Below, in pieces: positions 42,115 to 49,528 of a stretch of DNA of 52,119 bases. Within the stretch, counting starts at the first letter, position 1; every line of letters starts with the position of its first letter. The notes below the pieces were generated by a model, which had not been told where the DNA came from, did no database searches, and saw only the letters and a program-made list of their open reading frames with translations. The translations under genes and the position numbers were made by a program. Source of the DNA: DATBFX01 sp036558305 (GTDB lineage: Bacteria; Chloroflexota; Chloroflexia; Thermomicrobiales; UBA6265); NCBI GenBank assembly GCA_036558305.1, contig DATBFX010000606.1, positions 1 through 52,119 on the forward strand, given 5' to 3'.

Positions 42115-42720
42115 ATGCTGTTCCGTCGCGGTGCGACCGGGGAAGCGTCCCCGGAAGGGATCACCAAGGCGCTGGACGAGGAGTGCCAGGTTCTCCTCGC
42201 CCTAACCGACCGGGCCGCCTTCGCGCCTCTCTACCTGCGGTACCGGCCGCGGGTCTACCGCCTCTGCTACCGGGCGACCGGTAACGCCCCGGACGCGGAG
42301 GATCTGACGAGCCAGGTGTTCCACAAGGCGCTCGCGCGCCTTGGCACTTTCCACGGCGGCTCGTTCGAGAAATGGATCGTCACCATCACCGTCAACACGA
42401 TCCGGGACGACCGCCGCACCCGCAAATGGCACGTCTCGATCCCGGAACTGCGGCACGATCCGGCGCCCGGACCGGAGGAGGAGGCGGTGCGCGCCGACGA
42501 CCGGGAGCGCCTGCATGCGCACCTGGCGACGCTGCCAGACGATCAACGCGAGGTCGTCGAGCTGCGACTGGCCGGTTACACGGGCGCCGAGATCGCCCGT
42601 TTGCTCGATCGCTCGCCCGAGGCGGTCCGCAAGGCGCAAGAACGCGCGTTGAAGCGGATCGCCCGGCAGATGGGGCTCGGCGTTGAACCGGACCCCGACG
42701 CGGAAGGGAGGGCGCGGTGA
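42115..42720 (+). CDS. ECF sigma-70 factor, module 1
   Basis: 201 residues. Region 2 is about 33-100 (YRPRVYRLCYRATGNAPDAEDLTSQVF contains the -10 recognition and core-binding helices). Region 4 is about 138-185 with the helix-turn-helix EIARLLDRSPEAVRKAQERAL. There is no region 3 and no C-terminal SnoaL extension. The stop overlaps the GTG of the propeller gene (GTGA), so the two are made together, as sigma and anti-sigma genes are. It is probably released by its membrane partner. Confidence 0.93.
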   Translation: MLFRRGATGEASPEGITKALDEECQVLLALTDRAAFAPLYLRYRPRVYRLCYRATGNAPDAEDLTSQVFHKALARLGTFHGGSFEKWIVTITVNTIRDDRRTRKWHVSIPELRHDPAPGPEEEAVRADDRERLHAHLATLPDDQREVVELRLAGYTGAEIARLLDRSPEAVRKAQERALKRIARQMGLGVEPDPDAEGRAR

Positions 42721-45191
42721 GCGACGAGCCCGACCTCCGACGGCAACTTGCCCTCGATCGCTTCTGGGACGGGGTGGTCGAGGGCGGACGCGCCCGCGCC
42801 ACCGATCCCGACCTCGATCCCACCCTGGCGGAGGCAATCCGCCGCCTGCAATCGCTCGATACCGCGCCGGAGGAAGACCCGGCGTTCGGTCCACGACTTT
42901 GGGAGGACCTGATGCAAGGTCACGCATTCGGTGGGACCATCCCGCTTCGCCCGATCGTTCCGGGCGCAAACGGCCGGAGCAACGGGCACACGCCGAGCCG
43001 ACCGCGTTCGACGGTAGCGCCACGGCGGAGTCCAGGCCGTCTCACCACCGCGCTCAGCTACGCGGCCACCGCCGCGTTGATCGCCGCCGTCCTGGCGATG
43101 ATCTTCTTCGTCTATCACAACCAGCAGAACGCGGCGATCCCCCCGGCCCAGGAGACGCCGACGGCGGTGGCGACCCCTCCGACAACGCCGGCGGCCCACA
43201 CCTGGCCGATGTACGGCGGCGGCGGCGCCCGGACACGCAACGTGCCGGGTCCGGGCCCCAAGGATCAACCGGTCGTGCGCTGGACGTTTCCTGCCGACGG
43301 CGCGGCGAACCCGCACGCGAACGTTGACCGTGGAGCGCTCGCCGACGGTGTGCTCTACCTCCCGACCGCGGCCGGACTCATCGCGCTCGACGCCGCGTCG
43401 GGCAAAGAGCTTTGGCACGTCGACGGGTACGGCGACGGGGTCGCGGTCGACGGCGACGGCCTCATCGTCTACGGCTTCGACGGCTCCCTGGCGCGACTAC
43501 GTCGGACCGACGGCAGCGTCGCCTGGACGGCGGAACAGGGCAACATGCAGACGCCGTGGAACCCGGTGGTTGCCGACGGCGTGGGCTACACGCCGAGCGG
43601 GAGCGACTTCGTCGCCTTCGACCCGGCCACCGGCAAGATCCTCTGGCGCGTTGCCCTCAACACCCCGGCCTCGCGTGGTGGCTCAGCCGCAGGCGGGATC
43701 GCCGTCGTCGGCGACGTGAAAGGCACCGTCTACGGCATCACCGCCAACGGCGACATCGCCTGGACCTACGAAACCAGCGCGACGACGATCGGCCACCCCG
43801 CGCTCGCCAACGGCGCCGTCTACGTGTTCGCTTCCGGCGGTGCGCAAAACGCCTTCCTCGCCCTCGATGCCGCCACCGGTGCTCTCAAGTGGCGCTTCGT
43901 GGCGCCGGATGGCGCGGAGTTCCGCGGGCCTGCCGTCGACGCCACTACCGTCTACGTCGGGAGTTTGACCCAAACGCTCTACGCGCTCGATGCCCAGACC
44001 GGTACGGTCAAGTGGTCATCGAATATGGGCGGGTACTGGATCCAGGGGCCGGTCCTGGCGGACGGCGTCCTCTATACGTCGGAGGGATCGGCTCCCGGTG
44101 CCGTCTACGCGGTCGACGCCGCCACCGGCGCGACGCAGTGGACCCTTCCGGTCGACGGGAGCACCAGCGGCGGGGCGATCGTCGTGGACGGCGTCCTCTA
44201 CGTGAGCACCGACGCCGGCAAGGTCTACGCAATCGGCGGCGCGGAGGGGGCCACACCCGAGGCGAGTCCGGACACCTCGGCGACGTCCGCGTCGGCAAGC
44301 GGTTCCAGTCCCCAGGTCCAGTTCCTCTGGGCCGCGACCGGCTCGGTGACCGACGCACTCGACCACCCCCTCGGCCTGAGCCTCTCGCCCGACGGCAAAC
44401 TGTGGGTAGCCGACTACACGAGCCGCTTCTTCATCTTTGACCTCGACGGCAACCTGCTGGAGGTTTGGGGGACTCCCGGGACCGGCCCCGGCCAGTTCAG
44501 CTTCTACGACGCTCATTACGAAATCGGCGGGGCCGTCTTCCTCCCCGATGGGTCGTTCTACGTCGTCGACTCGCTGAACCACCGCATCCAACGCTTCGAC
44601 AAGGATCGTGCCCTCCTCGGATCGTTTGGGACGCGAGGGAGCGGCGACGGGCAATTCCTTCTTCCCCTTGCGTTAGTGGTCGCGCCAGATGGGGACCTGC
44701 TCGTGTCTGACTACCTGCGCGGTGATGTGCAGCGATTCGACCCGTCGGGCAAGTTCCTCGGCAGGTTCGACGGGGCGGGGACGCCGGGCGGCCCGCTCCG
44801 GGCACCATCAGGAATGGCCTTCGACGATGCCGGGCACTTGCTCGTTGTAGAGGCCGACGCCAACCGCGTCCGCCTGTTCGCCCCGAACGGCCAGGAACTT
44901 GGCACGCTTGGTGCGAATGGGCCGGACGTTGGCGGGCTCAATTATCCAATCAGTGTATCCGTCGACGAGCACGGGTACATCTATGTTGCCGATGAGTCCA
45001 ACAATCGCATCGTCATCTTCGACCCCGAGGGCCGTTTCGTTGGCCGATTCGGCGAGGAGGGGACGGGCGAAGGCCAGTTCAGCCGCATGAGTGGCTTCGC
45101 CCTCAACAAAGGCGGAACCATCTACGTCGGCGACACGGGTGGGAACCGGGTCGAGAAGTTCAAGCTCACCGGGCCGTTCCCGGCACCGTAG
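42717..45191 (+). CDS. Membrane-anchored PQQ/NHL double-propeller protein with sigma-binding-like head, module 1
   Basis: 824 residues. The cytoplasmic head (1-110) carries ALDRFWDGVVEGG (12-24) and RLWEDLM (60-66); it has no zinc HxxxCxxC motif of classical anti-sigma factors. One membrane segment lies at 112-133 (LAMIFFVY at its end), followed by a Pro/Thr linker. Outside are a PQQ-like propeller (about 170-520; repeated ALDAATGxxxW units) and, after a Thr/Ser linker, an NHL-like propeller (about 560-820; repeated LWVADYTSR / RIQRFDKD units). It probably binds something extracellular and controls the sigma factor. No enzyme motif is evident. Confidence 0.85.
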   Translation: MSDEPDLRRQLALDRFWDGVVEGGRARATDPDLDPTLAEAIRRLQSLDTAPEEDPAFGPRLWEDLMQGHAFGGTIPLRPIVPGANGRSNGHTPSRPRSTVAPRRSPGRLTTALSYAATAALIAAVLAMIFFVYHNQQNAAIPPAQETPTAVATPPTTPAAHTWPMYGGGGARTRNVPGPGPKDQPVVRWTFPADGAANPHANVDRGALADGVLYLPTAAGLIALDAASGKELWHVDGYGDGVAVDGDGLIVYGFDGSLARLRRTDGSVAWTAEQGNMQTPWNPVVADGVGYTPSGSDFVAFDPATGKILWRVALNTPASRGGSAAGGIAVVGDVKGTVYGITANGDIAWTYETSATTIGHPALANGAVYVFASGGAQNAFLALDAATGALKWRFVAPDGAEFRGPAVDATTVYVGSLTQTLYALDAQTGTVKWSSNMGGYWIQGPVLADGVLYTSEGSAPGAVYAVDAATGATQWTLPVDGSTSGGAIVVDGVLYVSTDAGKVYAIGGAEGATPEASPDTSATSASASGSSPQVQFLWAATGSVTDALDHPLGLSLSPDGKLWVADYTSRFFIFDLDGNLLEVWGTPGTGPGQFSFYDAHYEIGGAVFLPDGSFYVVDSLNHRIQRFDKDRALLGSFGTRGSGDGQFLLPLALVVAPDGDLLVSDYLRGDVQRFDPSGKFLGRFDGAGTPGGPLRAPSGMAFDDAGHLLVVEADANRVRLFAPNGQELGTLGANGPDVGGLNYPISVSVDEHGYIYVADESNNRIVIFDPEGRFVGRFGEEGTGEGQFSRMSGFALNKGGTIYVGDTGGNRVEKFKLTGPFPAP

Positions 45192-45212
45192 CGATCTCCA
45201 CCGAATCGGCAA

Positions 45213-45260
45213 GGCGTCTTGAAACCGCACGCTCGTTGCGTTCGGTTTTGAGGCGCCTTT
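45213..45260. terminator. Terminator after module 1
   Basis: A stem built from GGCGTCTTGAAACCG (45213-45227) and CGGTTTTGAGGCGCC (45243-45257), 12 of 15 positions Watson-Crick and the rest mostly G-U or mismatch, with a shorter inner stem ACGC/GCGT, followed by TTTGC. Confidence 0.5.
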
Positions 45261-45391
45261 GCTATTCCTCGAGATTGGCTAGAAACGACTATGATGAAGT
45301 GGCTAACCAAGCTCATATGGTTGAGAGCCGCCCGGTGGGTGGCCGCCCGGCCACGAGCCAGGCCGCTCCGCGCGCGACGGCAGCGCGTGGC

Positions 45392-45429
45392 TGTCACATT
45401 TTCTTCGCGGTGTCGTATCTATAGCGTGA
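45392..45429 (+). promoter_or_regulatory. ECF-type promoter of module 2
   Basis: TGTCACA (45392-45398), 15 bases, CGTA (45414-45417), then ATAGCGTGA (45421-45429). Compared with the module 1 copy, TCACA, TCGT and ATAGNGTGA are identical at identical spacing. Confidence 0.7.
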
Positions 45430-45465
45430 ACACAACGAACTCGAAGCGGATCGCGGGACCGGGCG

Positions 45466-46071
45466 ATGGTACTGCGGCGTGGACCGTCCAGGGCGGATAC
45501 GGTCGAGACCGGCGGGTCGGCGGAGGACGACGTCGCCCTGGTCCTCCGCGCCATCGTCGACCGACGCGCCTTCGAACCGCTCTACCGCAAATACCTGATG
45601 CCGGTCTACCGGCGCTGCCGGTCCGCATCGCCCGACGACGAGTCGGCCTGGGACGCGACCAGTCAAACCTTCGCCAAGGTGCTCGCCGGACTCGACGGGT
45701 TCGCCGGAACCGCCTTCGCGCCCTGGCTCTTTCGCATCGCCGACAACTGCTGCCGCGACTTCGCGCGCGGCCGCGCCCGGCACCCGACGGTGCCGCTGCC
45801 GGACGGCCTGGATTTCGCCGACGCCGGACCCGACCCGGAGGAGACTGCCGTGGCGGAGGACGACCGGCGACGGTTGGAGGAGGCGCTGACCAAGCTGAGC
45901 CCGCGCCGGGAGCGGATCGTCCGTCTCCATCTGGCCGGGTTGAAGGGACGGGAGATCGCGGCACGGCTCGGGCTCTCCCACGACCTGGTACGCAAGGAAC
46001 AAGAGCGCGCGATCGAGGATCTGGGCAGGCTCCTCGGGATCGACCGCGACGGGGAGGTGCGGCATGGCTGA
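45466..46071 (+). CDS. ECF sigma-70 factor, module 2
   Basis: 201 residues, a paralogue of the module 1 factor with the same domain plan. Region 2 spans about 35-105 (FEPLYRKYLMPVYRRC); region 4 has ARLGLSHDLVRKEQERAIE. The two factors are recognisably related but clearly diverged, including in region 4, so they may recognise overlapping but not identical promoters. The propeller gene starts 8 bases before this stop. The upstream start could be slightly different because the ribosome site is weak. Confidence 0.92.
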   Translation: MVLRRGPSRADTVETGGSAEDDVALVLRAIVDRRAFEPLYRKYLMPVYRRCRSASPDDESAWDATSQTFAKVLAGLDGFAGTAFAPWLFRIADNCCRDFARGRARHPTVPLPDGLDFADAGPDPEETAVAEDDRRRLEEALTKLSPRRERIVRLHLAGLKGREIAARLGLSHDLVRKEQERAIEDLGRLLGIDRDGEVRHG

Positions 46072-48547
46072 GCCCAGCAATCGCGATCCTCGCCGCCGCG
46101 AGGCGCTCGATCGCTATTGGGACGCGATCGTCGACGGGCACCTGGCCGCGCCCGACGGCGACCTCGACGTCCGGCAAGCGGCGATCGTCCGGCGTGTGCA
46201 CGCGCTGGCCGGTCAGTCGATGCCGGAACCGGACCGAGCCGAACGATTGTGGAGGGATCTGATGAGCGGTTATGCACCGACGGTACCCTTGAGACTCGCG
46301 CCGACCATCTCCCGACCGGCAAACGGGCACCGCGGCAGACCGCTGGCCGCGCCCCGCCCGATCGCTCGACCGGGCCGCGTCTCGAACGGCATCTCGATTC
46401 TGTCGACCGTCGCCCTGGTCGCCGCCGTCCTGGCGATGATCTTCTTCGTCTACCACAACCAGAACAACGCGACGATCCCGCTGGCCCAAGAGACACCGAC
46501 GGCGGTGCCGGCGACGCCGAGCGCCGGCTGGCCGACCATGCTCGGCAACAACCACCGAACCGCCGTCACCGACGCCCCCGGCCCGGTCGGCACCTTCTCG
46601 ACCCTGTGGACCTTCCGCGCCCCCCATGGGCTCAACAACGTAATCGTCGCCAGCGACGAGGCGTTCCTCCAGGGCGAAGACGGCACGCTCTACTGCCTGG
46701 ATCGCATGACGGGCCACCAGCGGTGGGCGCTCGACACCGGCGGCGCCTCCGACGGCAACGTGCGCGCCTATCCGGCGGTCGCGGACGGCATCGTCTACGC
46801 CGGGGGCCGGACGGGCGACGTCTGGGCGATCGACGCCGCGACCGGCGCGACCAAATGGCGGATTCACCTGAGCGACGATCCGGTCGAGGCGAGCCTGCTC
46901 GTCCAGGACGGCATTGTCTACACCGGCACCGGGGGTGGACTCTTCGTCGCGCTCAACGCGGCGGACGGCTCCGAGCGGTGGCGCTTCAACGACGGGCAGG
47001 ATTTCGTCAACACCTTCCCGGCGCTCGACAACGGGGTCATCTACGTCGGCGGCCCGCAGAGCGTGCGCGCTATCGACGCCACCACCGGTAAGCTGGTCTG
47101 GGAGTCGCGGACGGACGGACAGGTGCGGGGTGCGGCGGTCGACAACGGCGTGGTCTACGCGCCGACCGCACCGGGTTCGGTCTACGCCCTGAACGAGGCG
47201 GACGGCCACCAACTCTGGACGCAGACCTTCACCGACGCCGCGCCCGGTCTCAGCGTCGCGGTTGCCGGCGGGGTAGTCGTGGCCGGCTTCGGCACCGGCG
47301 GCATGATGGGACTCGACGCCGCGTCGGGGAGGGTTGTCTGGCAGACACCAGACTCCGGTGGGGAGACCACGGCGAGCAAGGTCTCGATCGCGAACGGGAT
47401 CGCCTACGCCTACTTCGGCCCGCGCAAGGGCATCCTGGCGGTCGACGCCAAGACCGGTCAGGAGCGCGGCATTGGGGCAACCGAGGAGATCCGCATGCCC
47501 TCCTCGATCGTCGACGGCGTCCTCTACGCCGGCTCGGGCGCGGGGATCGCCTACGCATTCACCAGTGCAGATGCGACGATCACGCCGCAGGAGCAAATCG
47601 CCACCCCGGCGGTCGCGACCGCCCCCGCTTCGACCGCAACGCCGACCGCGGCGACCACGGTCGCGGCCCAGCCGTTGCCCGTCAAGTTCATCGCCAGCTT
47701 CGGCGGCTGGGACCCGGCGCAGCATCCGCGCGGGTTCGGCCTTTCACCCGACGGCAAAATCTGGGTTTCCATCGGCGACGGCGCCTTCGACATCTTCGAC
47801 CTCGACGGCAACCTGCTGGAGGAGTGGGGCACACCGGGGACAGAGCCGGGGCAGTTCCACTTCTACAACGGCGTCGCCAACTTCGGCGCCATCACGTGGC
47901 GGCCGGATGGCTCGTTCTACGTCCAGGACCTGAACGGCATCCAGTACTTCGACAAGGACCGGCACTTCGTCAAGCTGATCGATGCGGCGGGGGGTGGCTC
48001 CCGGCTCCTGACGGTCGCTCCCGACGGCACACTCTGGGTGTCCCAGGCCAATCCTTCGCGCATCGACCACTTCGACGCCGACGGCAACAAGATCGGCGGA
48101 TTCGACGGCAAGGGAACCAGGACCGGTATCCTCCACGCCCCCACCGGGGTGACGTTCGACCGCCAGGGCCGGCTCTACGTCCCCGAGCAGGACGGCAACC
48201 GGGTCCGCATCTTCGACCAGACCGGCAACGAACTCGGGATGCTGGGCCAAGATGACCCGGGTTTTCCGGGGATCTACCGGCCGTTCCTGGTAACGATCGA
48301 CGCGGCCGGCATGATCTACGTCTGCGACAAGGACAAGGTCGACGTCTTCGACCCGCAGTGGCACTACCTGGGTTGGTTCGGCGGCGGCGGCACCGGCGAC
48401 GGACAGATCCAGACCGCCGACGGCGTGATCGTGAACGGAACGAAGACGATCTTCGTCATCGACTTCGGCAACAACCGGATCCAGAAGTTCGCGATCGTCG
48501 GCCCGTGGCCGGCCGCGGCAGGGTCCGCCGCAACGCCCCCTGCGTGA
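46064..48547 (+). CDS. Membrane-anchored PQQ/NHL double-propeller protein with sigma-binding-like head, module 2
   Basis: 827 residues. The head carries ALDRYWDAIVDGH (14-26) and RLWRDLM (61-67), as in module 1. The membrane segment at 109-130 ends LAMIFFVYHNQNNATIPLAQ, almost the same as the module 1 copy. Outside are a PQQ-like propeller (about 160-500; AIDAATGATKW units), a Thr/Ala/Pro linker (about 505-545) and an NHL-like propeller (about 550-815; IWVSIGDGAF, IQYFDKDRHF). The strict match of membrane segment and head, against drifted propellers, suggests a shared signalling route with different ligands. Confidence 0.85.
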   Translation: MAEPSNRDPRRREALDRYWDAIVDGHLAAPDGDLDVRQAAIVRRVHALAGQSMPEPDRAERLWRDLMSGYAPTVPLRLAPTISRPANGHRGRPLAAPRPIARPGRVSNGISILSTVALVAAVLAMIFFVYHNQNNATIPLAQETPTAVPATPSAGWPTMLGNNHRTAVTDAPGPVGTFSTLWTFRAPHGLNNVIVASDEAFLQGEDGTLYCLDRMTGHQRWALDTGGASDGNVRAYPAVADGIVYAGGRTGDVWAIDAATGATKWRIHLSDDPVEASLLVQDGIVYTGTGGGLFVALNAADGSERWRFNDGQDFVNTFPALDNGVIYVGGPQSVRAIDATTGKLVWESRTDGQVRGAAVDNGVVYAPTAPGSVYALNEADGHQLWTQTFTDAAPGLSVAVAGGVVVAGFGTGGMMGLDAASGRVVWQTPDSGGETTASKVSIANGIAYAYFGPRKGILAVDAKTGQERGIGATEEIRMPSSIVDGVLYAGSGAGIAYAFTSADATITPQEQIATPAVATAPASTATPTAATTVAAQPLPVKFIASFGGWDPAQHPRGFGLSPDGKIWVSIGDGAFDIFDLDGNLLEEWGTPGTEPGQFHFYNGVANFGAITWRPDGSFYVQDLNGIQYFDKDRHFVKLIDAAGGGSRLLTVAPDGTLWVSQANPSRIDHFDADGNKIGGFDGKGTRTGILHAPTGVTFDRQGRLYVPEQDGNRVRIFDQTGNELGMLGQDDPGFPGIYRPFLVTIDAAGMIYVCDKDKVDVFDPQWHYLGWFGGGGTGDGQIQTADGVIVNGTKTIFVIDFGNNRIQKFAIVGPWPAAAGSAATPPA

Positions 48548-48604
48548 GACACCGCGATGCACTCGCGGTTCCGCATTCAGCGACAAGTCGAATAGCACCG
48601 GCGT

Positions 48605-48695
48605 CGTAGGGGCGGACCGCCGTGTCCGCCCTGCCACGTATGCGCTCACCGAGGAGGGCGGACAGCGCCCAGAGGGCACCCGGTCCGCCCCTACG
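48605..48695. repeat. GTAGGGGCGG-family repeat with expanded right arm
   Basis: The left arm (48605-48632) is identical to the one at 39925. The right arm runs from 48654 and carries an insertion (AGCGCCCAGAGGGCAC) relative to the perfect palindrome. It lies between the module 2 stop and the Uma2 gene's 3' end. Confidence 0.85.
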
Positions 48696-49368
48696 GGTGG
48701 GCCGACTCCTCGTCCCACAGCCGCGTCAGGTAGCGCCGGTACGCCTCCGGGGCGAACCGCATCATCAGCCGCTCGACGTTGGGGAGCGGGTCCTCCCAGA
48801 ACCAGTTGGGGTCGAGCCAGAAACCGGGGAGCACCGCTGAGTGGTAGCGGCCCTGGTCGTCGGGCTCGACCTCCTGGTAGTGACCCGCCTCGTCCAATCG
48901 GAGGTAATGAAACTCACGTTGGCCCGGACGCCCGTCGATCATCGGGTACTCGGGGATACGGGCGCCCTCGAACTCGGCGCGCTTCTCGACAAGGTCGCGA
49001 TGGACGCTGTCCTCGGAGAGGAACTCGATCGCGATCAGCGCCATCCCTTCCACCCACCGCTCCCGGACCCACTCGCGTCGCACGACCATCACGTCCGGCA
49101 TCCGCCCGGAGGGGCGATTCGGCAACCGAATCAAGATGTTGTCGAAGAAGACGCTTCCCACATCCATAACGCGGCAGAAGAGACCGAGCAGTTGCCCCAG
49201 GAAGACGACCCTGTCGCCGTGGAGCGTGCTGTTCGACAGGTAGGCGATCCCCTTCCCGTCGACCCACTCCGCCTGCCCCTCGCTCGGGGACCATTCGAGG
49301 AACTCCTCCCAGGTCATCGGGTACCACACGCCGCGCACCTGCGGCGGCAGCATTGCTGATTGGACCAT
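48691..49368 (-). CDS. Uma2 family (PD-(D/E)XK nuclease-like, DUF820) protein
   Basis: 225 residues. The restriction-endonuclease-like core shows RMPDVMVV (about 88-95), AIEFLSEDSVHRDLVEKRAEF (about 112-133) and IPEYPMID. The conserved Asp of PDVMVV, the Glu of IEFLS and the Lys of VEKR are the expected metal site. Uma2 proteins are abundant and mobile in Cyanobacteria and Chloroflexota; their substrate is unclear. The last residues overlap the repeat at 48605-48695. It is monocistronic. Confidence 0.9.
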   Translation of the reverse strand: MVQSAMLPPQVRGVWYPMTWEEFLEWSPSEGQAEWVDGKGIAYLSNSTLHGDRVVFLGQLLGLFCRVMDVGSVFFDNILIRLPNRPSGRMPDVMVVRREWVRERWVEGMALIAIEFLSEDSVHRDLVEKRAEFEGARIPEYPMIDGRPGQREFHYLRLDEAGHYQEVEPDDQGRYHSAVLPGFWLDPNWFWEDPLPNVERLMMRFAPEAYRRYLTRLWDEESAHP

Positions 49369-49460
49369 CGGCGGTATCCCTCAGCGACGCACGGTCGCAT
49401 CTCCCAGGTACATCACCCGAGATGATACTCCGGACCGCAATGCACGAACCCTGATTGCAG

Positions 49461-49523
49461 GCGCGGTTCCCCCTCTCCCTTCCGAGGGAGAGGGGGCGGG
49501 TACCCTCTGGGTGCCGGTGAGGG
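49461..49523. repeat. CCCTCACC-family palindromic repeat, copy C (inverted)
   Basis: GGTTCCCCCTCTCCC, then CCGAGGGAGAGGGGGCGGG and TACCCTCTGGGTG, ending CCGGTGAGGG. It lies just beyond the stop of the XRE-GalU-like gene. Confidence 0.75.
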
Positions 49524-49528
49524 CTGCG

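Noticed and set aside
42717..42900. Classical zinc anti-sigma domain
   Set aside because: No HxxxCxxC motif in the head region of either propeller protein.
42717..45191. Quinoprotein dehydrogenase
   Set aside because: PQQ-like repeats are present, but I see none of the catalytic Cys-Cys or metal residues of the enzyme and the protein is membrane-anchored beside a sigma factor.
45419..47725. 768-residue minus-strand open frame opposite module 2
   Set aside because: Antisense to two genes with clear domains; its translation is low-complexity.
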